Below, one piece after another: positions 35,058 to 43,341 of a stretch of DNA of 64,000 bases. A program made the translations under genes and the position numbers. The notes beneath the pieces were generated by a model, which saw only the letters and a list, made by a program, of their open reading frames with translations, did not search any database and was not told where the DNA came from. Origin of the DNA: Fimbriimonadia bacterium (GTDB lineage: Bacteria; Armatimonadota; Fimbriimonadia; Fimbriimonadales; Fimbriimonadaceae). The stretch is taken from assembly GCA_030430755.1 (NCBI GenBank), contig JAUIKO010000001.1, positions 1 through 64,000 of the forward strand, read 5' to 3'. Position 1 is the stretch's first letter. The number at the start of each line of letters is the position of its first letter.

Positions 35058-36141
35058 GTTTTTCCTCTATGTTGTTTTTGAATTCTTGTATGAGTTGAGT
35101 GTTTTCATGATCAATGGACTTAGGTAATTGAACATCAATAATAACGTATAAATTTCCTTTAGAACTATTTAGATTGGGTAGTCCTTTGCCATTTAATCTG
35201 AATTTTTGTCCATTTTGAGTGCAAACAGGAATTTTCATGCTAAGTTTTTTTTCTAATGTAGGTACTTTAATTTCAGATCCAAGAATGGCTTCATAAAAAG
35301 GGACTTCAACATGTACGGTTAGGTGATCGCCATCTCTGGTGAATAGAGGATGCTTCTTCTCGAACACTTGAACATATAAATCGCCCATCTTCATTCCAGT
35401 TCCTGCTGATCCACGTCCAGGTATTCTTAACTTTTTACCATGTGAAATACCTTTAGGAATACTGACTTCAACTTTTCTATTGGTAGCTATTGTTCCAGAA
35501 GCACGGCACGAAGGACAGTTTTCTGTTTGGTGGCTCCCAGACCCTTTACATGTAGGACACTTGCCTGCTAATCCTGGGAATTGAGATACTTTGCCGCTTC
35601 CATGGCAAGTTTGGCAAGTGATTTTTTTATTTATTTTTACCTTGCCGTAACCTGAGCAACTCTTGCATGGATCTAGAGCGGTATAGGTAATAGTTTTTAA
35701 ACATCCAGTGTTAATTTCTTCTAAGGAAACATCAACATTTTTAATAATGTCTTTTGGAGGAGTAATGTTTGTTTTATGTTTGAGATCGGAGTTGTCGAAA
35801 AAATGAGAAAAATCTCCGGTGAATCCAGAAAATATATTTTCAAACAGATCTTCATTCTGATTGAAATGACCCTGAAATCCAGCTCCTCCTTGTTGGTTTT
35901 TGAACTGTTCTGCTTGTTGCCAATTTGATCCATACTGATCATAGAGTTTCTTTTTTTCAGGATCTTTTAAGCACTCATATGCTTCTGTAATTTCTTTAAA
36001 TTTTTGCTCTGCTTGATGATTTCCTGGATTTACATCAGGATGATACTTGCGAGCAAGCTTGCGATAAGCAGATTTAATTTCTTTATCACTTGCTCCTTGA
36101 TGAATATCTAATATTTGATAGTAGTCTTTTCCGTGATGCAT
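35047..36141 (-). CDS. dnaJ: Chaperone protein DnaJ
   Basis: Hsp40 co-chaperone that stimulates DnaK. It is 364 residues. The J domain (about 5-70) has HPD at 34-36. The Gly/Phe-rich linker is short (GGAGFQGHFNQNEDLF). Four zinc-ribbon motifs lie at C159-C162, C176-C179, C195-C198 and C209-C212; the last reads CPSCRASG instead of CxxCxGxG. C-terminal substrate-binding domains follow (GISHGKKLRIPGRG onward). It is the first gene of a dnaJ-hspR operon. Confidence 0.95.
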   Translation of the reverse strand: MHHGKDYYQILDIHQGASDKEIKSAYRKLARKYHPDVNPGNHQAEQKFKEITEAYECLKDPEKKKLYDQYGSNWQQAEQFKNQQGGAGFQGHFNQNEDLFENIFSGFTGDFSHFFDNSDLKHKTNITPPKDIIKNVDVSLEEINTGCLKTITYTALDPCKSCSGYGKVKINKKITCQTCHGSGKVSQFPGLAGKCPTCKGSGSHQTENCPSCRASGTIATNRKVEVSIPKGISHGKKLRIPGRGSAGTGMKMGDLYVQVFEKKHPLFTRDGDHLTVHVEVPFYEAILGSEIKVPTLEKKLSMKIPVCTQNGQKFRLNGKGLPNLNSSKGNLYVIIDVQLPKSIDHENTQLIQEFKNNIEEKHAQ

Positions 36142-36147
36142 CTCTAA

Positions 36148-36168
36148 TATGAGTATACTGCACTCAAG
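36148..36168 (-). promoter_or_regulatory. HAIR-like HspR operator in front of dnaJ
   Basis: TATGAGT-N7-ACTCAAG matches the known HAIR consensus CTTGAGT-N7-ACTCAAG at 12 of 14 arm positions with the right spacer. It ends 6 nt before the dnaJ start, where a bound repressor would block transcription or the start region. A second overlapping inverted repeat, CTCAA-GTCA-TTGAG, follows at 36163-36176. With hspR as the next gene this suggests autoregulation. Confidence 0.7.
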
Positions 36169-36205
36169 TCATTGAGCGTGCACAACTAAGGATAAAAATT
36201 TTTGT

Positions 36206-36433
36206 TTAAAATATTTTTTTCTGTTTTCTGCTTTTACTCATGAGAAAAAGAAGTTGTTGGATTTTATGATTAAGTTTAGTTTCTAGGTGGGATGTCTCTT
36301 TGGATGTTTTAAATTTTTTAAGATAGTTCAATAGTATATTTAAGACTTTAACATATTGTAGTAATTTGAATCGGTGATTTTGCTTAGATTGAATGATCTC
36401 TGTAACTTCTTTTTCTATACGAATAAGCTTCAT
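36206..36433 (-). CDS. Small basic hypothetical protein
   Basis: I do not recognise this 75-residue, Lys-rich, helical protein (KLIRIEKEVTEIIQSKQNHR, then YVKVLNILLNYLKKF). It has no signal peptide or clear ribosome binding site. It lies upstream of dnaJ on the same strand with a gap that holds the HAIR-like site. It may be a real small gene or a chance frame in AT-rich DNA. Confidence 0.35.
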   Translation of the reverse strand: MKLIRIEKEVTEIIQSKQNHRFKLLQYVKVLNILLNYLKKFKTSKETSHLETKLNHKIQQLLFLMSKSRKQKKIF

Positions 36434-36527
36434 ATGTTGATCCCATTTGTTAAGTATATATATTTAAGCATAAATAGTTGTATTTAGTGAATATTATTTT
36501 TTGTTTCATAGGTTGTTGTTTTTGATA

Positions 36528-36573
36528 TTTTTACTCTATAAAAATCTTGGTTTTATAGAGTAAAAATTCTTTT
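36528..36573 (+). terminator. 16-bp hairpin plus T-run 27 nt before the Ppx/GppA gene
   Basis: TTTTTACTCTATAAAA and its complement (36528-36543, 36551-36566) form a stem with a 7-nt loop, followed by ATTCTTTTT. It has the form of an intrinsic terminator on the plus strand but no plus-strand gene precedes it. It could be a leader attenuator, or simply insulate the gene from read-through. Confidence 0.55.
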
Positions 36574-36588
36574 TAGGAATATTCTTCA

Positions 36589-36594
36589 TAATCT
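36589..36594 (+). promoter_or_regulatory. TAATCT -10-like box 6 nt before ATG 36601
   Basis: TAATCT, six bases, ATG; no Shine-Dalgarno sequence. If used, the transcript would start at the ATG, downstream of the hairpin at 36528. Confidence 0.35.
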
Positions 36595-36600
36595 ATAGAT

Positions 36601-37524
36601 ATGTTGAAGTCGGTTGTTGATATAGGTTCTAATTCAGTAGTTCTATTAATATCCAAATGGAATGAACATGAATGGACAACTGTATATGAAGATTACAAAA
36701 TTACTAGATTAGGTTATAGAGTAAAGTCTACAGGAAATATTCAAGAGGAGCAAGCATTACTTACTCTAGAGGCACTGAGGGCATTTAGGGAAATTTCTAA
36801 AAAACAGAGTGTTGCTCAAGAGTTTTACTTAGCCACCAAAGCTGTACGGATGGCTGAGAATAAGGATTGGTTTTTAGGCTTGGCCTTGGAATCTGGATTT
36901 CAAATAACGGTTCTCTCTGGAGAAGAAGAAGCTAGATATGGTTTTTTGAGTGTTTCTCAGGATCCATTATTTTCTAAATATGATGTGATTAGCATGATAG
37001 ATCCTGGAGCTCAGAGTACAGAGTTAGTGATTGCAAGAAAAAATAAAGATATTGATCCGCTGGGTAGAGATATATTGTTTCAGCATAGTTTTAATATAGG
37101 TGCATTAGGTCTCTTGGAGATCATTCAAGATAAAGAGGTTATAGATGAAAATCTAAAACTTGTTTTAGAGAAAGAAATAGATACTGTTCTGCAGAAAGAA
37201 TCTTTTCAATCTCTAAAAAACACTCCTATTGTTCTAGGTTCTCCCGGAACAGATCTATGCATTATTCATCAGGGTTTAGAAAAATGGGACATATCAAAAG
37301 TACATGGTCAAAAAATTTCGAGGGAAATTTTAGAGAAAGGTATTGAATTATTTTCTTCAAAAACATCATTAGAGAGACAAGCGATACCGTATATGCCTAA
37401 AGGTAGAGGAGAGACTATTCATTTAGGTTCTATTATTGTAGAAAGGTTTTTGAAATATTTGAATGAAGATTTTTTTTATGTTTCAGGAAAAGGTTGGAGG
37501 CATGCAATATTGTCAAATTATTAA
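36601..37524 (+). CDS. Ppx/GppA-family phosphatase-like protein
   Basis: Member of the ASKHA-fold family of exopolyphosphatases and guanosine pentaphosphatases. It is 307 residues, close to the short single-unit form. The first phosphate loop is VVDIGSNSVVLLI (5-17). LATKAVRMAEN and the family motif SGEEEARYGF follow. The second glycine-rich loop, normally DIGGGSTE, reads IDPGAQSTELV, so two glycines are replaced; activity may be altered. Role would be in polyphosphate or (p)ppGpp metabolism. The stop codon lies inside a 26-bp tandem duplication. Confidence 0.83.
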   Translation: MLKSVVDIGSNSVVLLISKWNEHEWTTVYEDYKITRLGYRVKSTGNIQEEQALLTLEALRAFREISKKQSVAQEFYLATKAVRMAENKDWFLGLALESGFQITVLSGEEEARYGFLSVSQDPLFSKYDVISMIDPGAQSTELVIARKNKDIDPLGRDILFQHSFNIGALGLLEIIQDKEVIDENLKLVLEKEIDTVLQKESFQSLKNTPIVLGSPGTDLCIIHQGLEKWDISKVHGQKISREILEKGIELFSSKTSLERQAIPYMPKGRGETIHLGSIIVERFLKYLNEDFFYVSGKGWRHAILSNY

Positions 37525-37567
37525 AGTAGAACGGATGCCCGAATTATTAAAGTAGAACGGATGCCCG
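37516..37567 (+). repeat. 26-bp tandem duplication over the stop codon of the Ppx/GppA gene
   Basis: Two identical adjacent copies of AATTATTAAAGTAGAACGGA plus TGCCCG occupy 37516-37541 and 37542-37567. The first copy contains the gene's TAA (37522-37524). The second copy leads into the terminator stem. A recent replication slippage event is the simplest explanation. Confidence 0.9.
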
Positions 37568-37583
37568 AAGAATCTTCGGGCAT
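37561..37583. terminator. Hairpin between Ppx/GppA gene and flagellin
   Basis: ATGCCCGAAG-AAT-CTTCGGGCAT is a perfect, GC-rich 10-bp stem between convergent genes. It probably ends both transcripts. The first half of its left arm also occurs in the upstream duplicate copy. Confidence 0.85.
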
Positions 37584-37631
37584 TTGAGAGAAATGTAACG
37601 AATTAAAATTTATTTATGAGTGACTCTCTCT

Positions 37632-39098
37632 TTATCTAGCTCCATTTAGTAGGGAAATAATATTACCTGGTGCAGAGTTTGCTTGGCCCAATACGGCTAT
37701 ACCTGCATTTTGTAATATCTGACTTCGACTTAATTCCGACATTTCAATAGCCATGTCACAGTCCCGAATGGTTGATTCACTGGTAACCATATTTAGCTTT
37801 GAAACTTCTAAAGATCTAAGATTTGTTTCAAGTACATTTCTTTGGAAGTTACCATAGTTACCTCTTGCTACGGATACTTGTTGAATGGCTCTGTCAATAA
37901 CATTGATAGCCGTTTGAGCATCATCAGGCGTAAGGAGGCTTGCATTAGTCATGTTTAAGTTACCTGCAACGCCATCTCCAAGTTGTGATGCAACAAAATT
38001 ACCAAGATTGAAATTTAGCATATGACCTGAGTTAGGTCCTATCTGGAATCTAGCCACTCCTGGGTTGACTTTTCCAGCTCCAAGACCTGTGAAGAGTTCA
38101 CTTGCACCTCGGCTGGTTAATTGAATACTGTTTCCTAGATTATCTTTTAAGAGAGTTCCTGATCCTCGATCAAAGGTTACAGTTTCTGACTTTCCAGAAG
38201 CATATTCTAATGTAACATTAGCGACGGCATTCTGTCCATTAGCGGATACATTTGTTTGAGGGTTACCACCATCATCATCTGCTAGAATCATACTAGCTTT
38301 ATCAATGATTTCTATTTTCTGATCTGCTCCATAGGTGGCAGTTACAAAAGTAACCGTTGTTGATTGACCTTCAACCATTTGGTACTGTACTTGAACACCC
38401 GTGCTATTTCCAGCTTGCTCTATTCTTTTCACCACATCTCTTACTGTATCTGTTTCGGATGTCGATATAATGTATCCGTTGATGCTAAATGAACCAGCAC
38501 CAAAGAGCACCTCAGGCCCAGGGAATGTCTTTCCTTCAACGATAGCTCGTTTAGCTCGTTGTGTAAGATCTAATGTGATATTCGCTGAGTTTGTAATTGG
38601 ATTTCCAGAGAAAGAACCATTTAGATGAATTTTTTCTACTGTGTTAAGCGCTGTAGATCCTGCATAAACCCCAGCACTTCCATCTAATAAGTTACTTTTT
38701 CCGTATTGAGTGTTTTTTGAAATTCTTGTGATTGATTCGTTGATAGAGTTTAATTGCGCTTGGTTAGCAGCTCTTTGTTCACTACTCAAAGTTGCACCGT
38801 TGCTGGATGCTACTGCTAAGGTTCTAGCATCTCTTAGAAGTCTACTGACCTCATCTAATGCACCTTCAGCTGTTTTAACTAGATTCACGGCTTCTTGACA
38901 GTTTTGTGTTGCTTGGCTTGTACTAGATATTGAGGATCTAAAAGTTTCAGAACTGATTAATCCTGAAGGATCGTCACCTGGATCTACGATTCTAAGGCCA
39001 GTGCTAAGTCTTTGTACTGTTTTAGCAAAAAGGTTTGAGTTTGTATTGAGCTCTCTTTGAGCAATTAACGATGGGATATTTGCATTAATTCGAAACAT
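37632..39098 (-). CDS. fliC: Flagellin
   Basis: Filament protein exported by the flagellar type III system. It is 488 residues. The conserved N-terminal D0/D1 part (about 1-150) reads MFRINANIPSLIAQRELNTN, then QRLSTGLRIVDPGDDPSGLISSE. The C-terminal part (about 400-488) has VARGNYGNFQRNVLETNLRSL and ends with the hydrophobic LGQANSAPGNIISLLNGAR. The middle (about 165-380) is the variable surface domain. GGAG 6 nt before the ATG is a good ribosome binding site. An inverted repeat (TATACTGG-N12-CCAGTATA) lies upstream at 39137-39164. Only one flagellin is seen in this window. Confidence 0.95.
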   Translation of the reverse strand: MFRINANIPSLIAQRELNTNSNLFAKTVQRLSTGLRIVDPGDDPSGLISSETFRSSISSTSQATQNCQEAVNLVKTAEGALDEVSRLLRDARTLAVASSNGATLSSEQRAANQAQLNSINESITRISKNTQYGKSNLLDGSAGVYAGSTALNTVEKIHLNGSFSGNPITNSANITLDLTQRAKRAIVEGKTFPGPEVLFGAGSFSINGYIISTSETDTVRDVVKRIEQAGNSTGVQVQYQMVEGQSTTVTFVTATYGADQKIEIIDKASMILADDDGGNPQTNVSANGQNAVANVTLEYASGKSETVTFDRGSGTLLKDNLGNSIQLTSRGASELFTGLGAGKVNPGVARFQIGPNSGHMLNFNLGNFVASQLGDGVAGNLNMTNASLLTPDDAQTAINVIDRAIQQVSVARGNYGNFQRNVLETNLRSLEVSKLNMVTSESTIRDCDMAIEMSELSRSQILQNAGIAVLGQANSAPGNIISLLNGAR

Positions 39099-39136
39099 TT
39101 TTTTCTCCGTGTAGAACGATGTTTTTATGCTGTTTG

Positions 39137-39164
39137 TATACTGGGGTTTTTAATGGCCAGTATA
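39137..39164 (-). promoter_or_regulatory. Inverted repeat upstream of flagellin
   Basis: TATACTGG and CCAGTATA are exact complements separated by 12 nt, 39-66 nt upstream of the flagellin start. It could be an operator or overlap the promoter. No clear sigma-28 consensus was found. Confidence 0.45.
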
Positions 39165-39323
39165 TTTACCGCTGTAAAAATTGCCTACAATGAACCTATT
39201 CCATCCTTCCTGTTAAAAATAACATAAAAAATAAAAAAAAATAAAAAAAACATGTAATTAATACTGGTTTTTATGAAAACAGGTATAAATAACTAATTTT
39301 TATGAATATGGCATACTGAAAAT

Positions 39324-39944
39324 GTGTCCATAAAATATAAAAAACTAGTTGTTGGAGTAACAGGAGCGAGTGGCGCAATATATGCTCAGAGACTACTACT
39401 ACATAGTAAAGAGATATTCAATGAAATTTTTCTTATGATGAGTAGACAAGCATATCAAGTCATCGAGACAGAACAAGGTATCCGATTAGATAAGGAGCAT
39501 TTTGAAATCTCTCGCTGGCTAGGGAGTAGTGCTCCGAATATTCATCTATTGGATGATAATAATTATTTTACTCCTCCAGCAAGTGGATCCTTTCGTCATG
39601 ATGGAATGATCATCGTGCCTTGCTCGATGGGAACTGCGGGTAGGATAGCAAATGGTATTAGTAATGATTTATTGACAAGATCGGCGGATGTGTGTTTAAA
39701 AGAGCAAAGAAAGTTAATATTAATACCAAGAGAAATGCCTTGGAATGTTATGATGCTTCAAAATATGACGAAACTTGCTCAATCTGGTGCAACGATTCTT
39801 CCTGCATCGCCTGCATGGTACCATAAACCAGAAAACTTCAATGAGTTAGCCGATACTGTAGTGTCAAGAGCGCTTCAGCTCTTGGGCGTGGATCATAATA
39901 TTACTCCCCAATGGATGCAAGAGGAGGTTAATCATGGAAAATAA
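39324..39944 (+). CDS. ubiX: Flavin prenyltransferase UbiX
   Basis: Makes the prenylated FMN cofactor used by UbiD-type decarboxylases. It is 206 residues with GTG start (the ATG one base frame earlier meets a stop). The FMN-binding N-terminus reads VVGVTGASGAIYAQRLL. FRHDGMIIVPCSMGTAGRIANGISNDLLTRSADV and LILIPREMPWNVMMLQNM are the family's central motifs. It overlaps the next gene by 11 nt. No ubiD is in the window. Confidence 0.93.
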   Translation: MSIKYKKLVVGVTGASGAIYAQRLLLHSKEIFNEIFLMMSRQAYQVIETEQGIRLDKEHFEISRWLGSSAPNIHLLDDNNYFTPPASGSFRHDGMIIVPCSMGTAGRIANGISNDLLTRSADVCLKEQRKLILIPREMPWNVMMLQNMTKLAQSGATILPASPAWYHKPENFNELADTVVSRALQLLGVDHNITPQWMQEEVNHGK

Positions 39945-40872
39945 TTCTAAAATTGTTATTGCAGGTGGAACAGGGATGATAGGTAAAGCCCTTGCTTCCT
40001 ATTTTTCAGATAGATATGAAGTGATTGTATTATCGCGTAATCCTCGACTTCATTATGTCGCAGATGCAAAAGTAATAGATTGGGATGCCTCCCGTTTAGG
40101 TGATTGGGTTCAAGAATTGGAAGGTGCGGCAGCTGTTATTAATCTAGCAGGTTATCCTGTCGATTGTTTGTGGGATTCTACAACGAAAGAGAGAATAGTA
40201 AGTTCTAGAATTCTTTCAACTAGATGTATCGGGCATGCAATATCTACTCTGAAAGGCAAAAAACCCTTTTGGCTAAATGCAAGTGCAATAGGTTACTATG
40301 GTGATACTCAAGGTCGAGTAGCTAATGAGTTTTCGGAACCTGGTAAAGGTTTTTTATCTGAGACCGCTGTTTATTGGGAAACAGCTCAGACAAGTTTTAC
40401 TAAATTAGATTGTAAAACTGCAAGATTAAGATTCGGGCTTGTTTTAAGCCCTGAAGGTGGAGCTTTTCCATTAATGTATAAGTTTGTAAAATGGTATATT
40501 GGTGGGACTTTAGGAGTCCATCAACGGTATATTTCTTGGGTACATATTCTGGATGTTTGTAAAATTGTAGATTGGATTATTCAATCGCAAATAGAAGGGC
40601 CTATTAATATTGTTTCTCCAAAGCCCGTTTTAAACAATGAGTTTATGGAAGTATTTAGGAAATGCATGAGAAAGCCTTGGGCACCACCACTACCTGAATG
40701 TTTTGTTCCTACGCTAAGCAAGATATTAAAAACAGAGCTTTCATTAGCTTTAGATTCTCAGAACGTAGAATCTGATGTTCTAAAACAACATCGCTATCAA
40801 TATGAGTTTCCTACATTAGACACAGTCTTGAATGCTTTAGTGAAAGATGTTCAATTACTGGCTAAGTTATAA
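39934..40872 (+). CDS. TIGR01777-family NAD-dependent epimerase/dehydratase-like protein
   Basis: A 312-residue short-chain dehydrogenase-like protein (SulA/YfcH family). The cofactor fold is IVIAGGTGMIGKALASYF near the start. AAVINLAGYPVDCLWDSTTKERIVSSRI and WLNASAIGYYGDTQG are typical of the family; Y-x3-K is altered. The last 45 residues (KPWAPPLPECFVP onward) are the C-terminal DUF1731-like part. Its substrate is not known. It is translationally coupled to ubiX. Confidence 0.86.
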   Translation: MENNSKIVIAGGTGMIGKALASYFSDRYEVIVLSRNPRLHYVADAKVIDWDASRLGDWVQELEGAAAVINLAGYPVDCLWDSTTKERIVSSRILSTRCIGHAISTLKGKKPFWLNASAIGYYGDTQGRVANEFSEPGKGFLSETAVYWETAQTSFTKLDCKTARLRFGLVLSPEGGAFPLMYKFVKWYIGGTLGVHQRYISWVHILDVCKIVDWIIQSQIEGPINIVSPKPVLNNEFMEVFRKCMRKPWAPPLPECFVPTLSKILKTELSLALDSQNVESDVLKQHRYQYEFPTLDTVLNALVKDVQLLAKL

Positions 40873-41004
40873 ATTAACATCTGATAAAACTTACGTTTAG
40901 TGTATCCGATTGATCAATAATCTATATAAAAATACAAGCATGCTTTCAAAATGCTATATTTATCTATATAAAAGTGTAAGAATAGCACATTTAATAGTAT
41001 AGAT

Positions 41005-43341
41005 ATGAATATACAATATACTCTACAACAGACAGGCTTGTATTTTGTTTGGAAAAGTTTTCTCCGTTCTCTATTTATATTTCTAAATATACTTCTGAGT
41101 GTTTCAATAGAATCTAGAGTTTCAGCTTTTCCCATTACAGAGGATCCTAGTTCGAATATGGTGTTTCAACATATTGGGAGTAATGGCAAATATATTTTAG
41201 GTTATGTATGCCATTCCGAAGGAGGATGCAATCCGTATATTTGGTTTAAAGGTCAGGCGAGAAGCTTGCGGCAAATATATAGCAAGACAAGTGCAAAGAT
41301 TATCCCTGTGGATTGTAGCTCAGATGGAAGGATTGTTGTGGGTAATGTAGAAACGAAATTTACTCGAAAAGGGAAGAAAAGAATACTTCCGATTCTCTGG
41401 TTAGATGGAAATCAGCAAGATTTAGCACACCTGACAGGGCAAAAGATATCTGGAGTACTCGGATGTTCATGTGATGGTAAAAAAATAATCGGATATGCGT
41501 ATCTCGATACAGGACGAACATTATGTATGTGGGATGTGGATTATGAAAAATGTATCAGTACGATAGAAGAATTAAATCCTTTTTCTGTATCAAAATTTAT
41601 TATAGATAAATTCCCAACAATACAATTATTATTTGAATTAGTTTATTATGATAAAAGCATTGCTCAGGAAATCATTTCTCCATCTTCACATAGAATACCA
41701 AGGATGTATTTGCCAAAATTCAATGATCTTTTTATAAAGTATTTTAATTCTTGGATAGAGGAAAATATTTATCATCAAAAAAATAAAACAGAAGCAAATG
41801 TGAATCACTATGAGGTAGCAGGATATGCTCCTGAAAGAAATATCTTACTTTTAACTGATAATAGAACACAGAATAAGTTTGTTCAAAAGGATGATGAAAT
41901 TACTTTAGTAGAAGAATATTTAATGGATTATCTCGGTGATAAGTTGAATTTAACTCTTATTCCTGAAACAAAATGGATTAAATTTTCAGAAGACGCTTCT
42001 GTGTTTATAGGAAATAGAAGATTCCGTAGAAGTGTATATGTTCAAGTCCCTTATTTTGAAATACTTAATATAGATCATCCAGATACGATTACTCATATTA
42101 ATGATATAAGTTGGGATGGAAATACAGTGATAGGGATTGCGCAAACAAGGGATAGTAAGACACTCAAGGGCCGAGACATAGGTGTTATTTGGAAAACAGC
42201 TTACGAGAAAAATTGGTGTCTAGAATTAGAAGGTAATGTAGAGCTTATTTCCTGTACAAGGCAAGGTGATGAGATGGTAGGGAATCAAATGGTTTTTTCT
42301 CCAGAGTTAGACTCTCGAGGTTTTTTGATATCACAGAAAGGCTTGCAATATCTTGCTGATTCGAAAGAATATGCTTGTTCTTTAGTTACATCCATGAGTA
42401 AATTAAACGAAACAGTTATAGGAGAAGTTATCTATCCTTACGATGAGACAAAGCCATTTCAGAGAGCAGTTGTTTGGATGAATAACGAAATGAAGTATTT
42501 GGAAGCACCATCTGAGATCTGTTATTCTCGTGCAAATATATGTAGTGATGATGGAAACTGGATTGGAGGAGCGGTTAGAGTTAATGTTGCAGGCGATATA
42601 GATAAAAATGATGTTCAAAAAACCTCAGAATGTTCTCATTGTTTTCTCTTAAATCCTTCGGAAGAAGAACGTTCTATAGAAAGTATTCCATTTTGTACTG
42701 AAATATCAATGTCTGATTCTGTAAAGAAAAGAAATTCTAGCACTGAAAAAGATAATCATATCTTCTCCTTTGATGGATTAACTTTTCCCTGTTTATGGAA
42801 CAAAGATAATTGTTACATTCTTCCGCTTCTCTTAGGATCTACATCTGGAGAGATTTTATATATCGTTTCAAAAAAAGATTATCTAGATACAAAAAAAAGA
42901 AAAGTCTCAACATTGACCCTTATTAGTGAGATAAATAATAAAGTTATGAAATGGGATCTGAATATCTATGATGATAGAATAAACAGAAGTTATACATTGT
43001 CATACGAAGTGATGCCAATAAAAGTAGGTTCCATGAGATGTGTATCGAAATGTGGAAACTGGATTGGTGGAAAATATCAGAATAGAGGATACCTGTGGAA
43101 TAAACGGTTTGGTATGATCTATCTGTCTGATATATTACAACAGCTTGATATACCAGGCATAAACAAGAGTATACAAAATAGAGTAATTACAGAAATAAAT
43201 GGTATTTCAGATGATTTAGATGTCATTGTTGGTTCTGCATCACCTGTTGATCACTTAGATTCTCATAGTAGCTTTAAGTGTAAAGTTTTTGATATATTAA
43301 GAAATGATTCATTTTTAATAAAACTAAAAAGCGGTGATTAA
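41005..43341 (+). CDS. Large secreted repeat protein, HAF-repeat-like beta-propeller
   Basis: Exported 778-residue protein. Residues 18-37 form a signal peptide (SFLRSLFIFLNILLSVSIES). The rest is built of irregular units of about 45-70 residues centred on [SC]-x-[DN]-G-x-x-[IV]-[IV]-G, often followed by W: SSDGRIVVGN, SCDGKKIIGY, SWDGNTVIGI, CSDDGNWIGGA, SKCGNWIGGK and ISDDLDVIVGS. This resembles HAF repeats of extracellular proteins, probably forming a beta-propeller. Function unknown. TAGTAT lies 4 nt before the ATG. Its stop overlaps the stop of the convergent gene by 4 nt. Confidence 0.68.
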   Translation: MNIQYTLQQTGLYFVWKSFLRSLFIFLNILLSVSIESRVSAFPITEDPSSNMVFQHIGSNGKYILGYVCHSEGGCNPYIWFKGQARSLRQIYSKTSAKIIPVDCSSDGRIVVGNVETKFTRKGKKRILPILWLDGNQQDLAHLTGQKISGVLGCSCDGKKIIGYAYLDTGRTLCMWDVDYEKCISTIEELNPFSVSKFIIDKFPTIQLLFELVYYDKSIAQEIISPSSHRIPRMYLPKFNDLFIKYFNSWIEENIYHQKNKTEANVNHYEVAGYAPERNILLLTDNRTQNKFVQKDDEITLVEEYLMDYLGDKLNLTLIPETKWIKFSEDASVFIGNRRFRRSVYVQVPYFEILNIDHPDTITHINDISWDGNTVIGIAQTRDSKTLKGRDIGVIWKTAYEKNWCLELEGNVELISCTRQGDEMVGNQMVFSPELDSRGFLISQKGLQYLADSKEYACSLVTSMSKLNETVIGEVIYPYDETKPFQRAVVWMNNEMKYLEAPSEICYSRANICSDDGNWIGGAVRVNVAGDIDKNDVQKTSECSHCFLLNPSEEERSIESIPFCTEISMSDSVKKRNSSTEKDNHIFSFDGLTFPCLWNKDNCYILPLLLGSTSGEILYIVSKKDYLDTKKRKVSTLTLISEINNKVMKWDLNIYDDRINRSYTLSYEVMPIKVGSMRCVSKCGNWIGGKYQNRGYLWNKRFGMIYLSDILQQLDIPGINKSIQNRVITEINGISDDLDVIVGSASPVDHLDSHSSFKCKVFDILRNDSFLIKLKSGD

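Noticed and set aside
39099-39250. Sigma-28 promoter before flagellin
   Set aside because: No TAAA-N15-GCCGATAA-like sequence could be found on the minus strand; only an inverted repeat is present.
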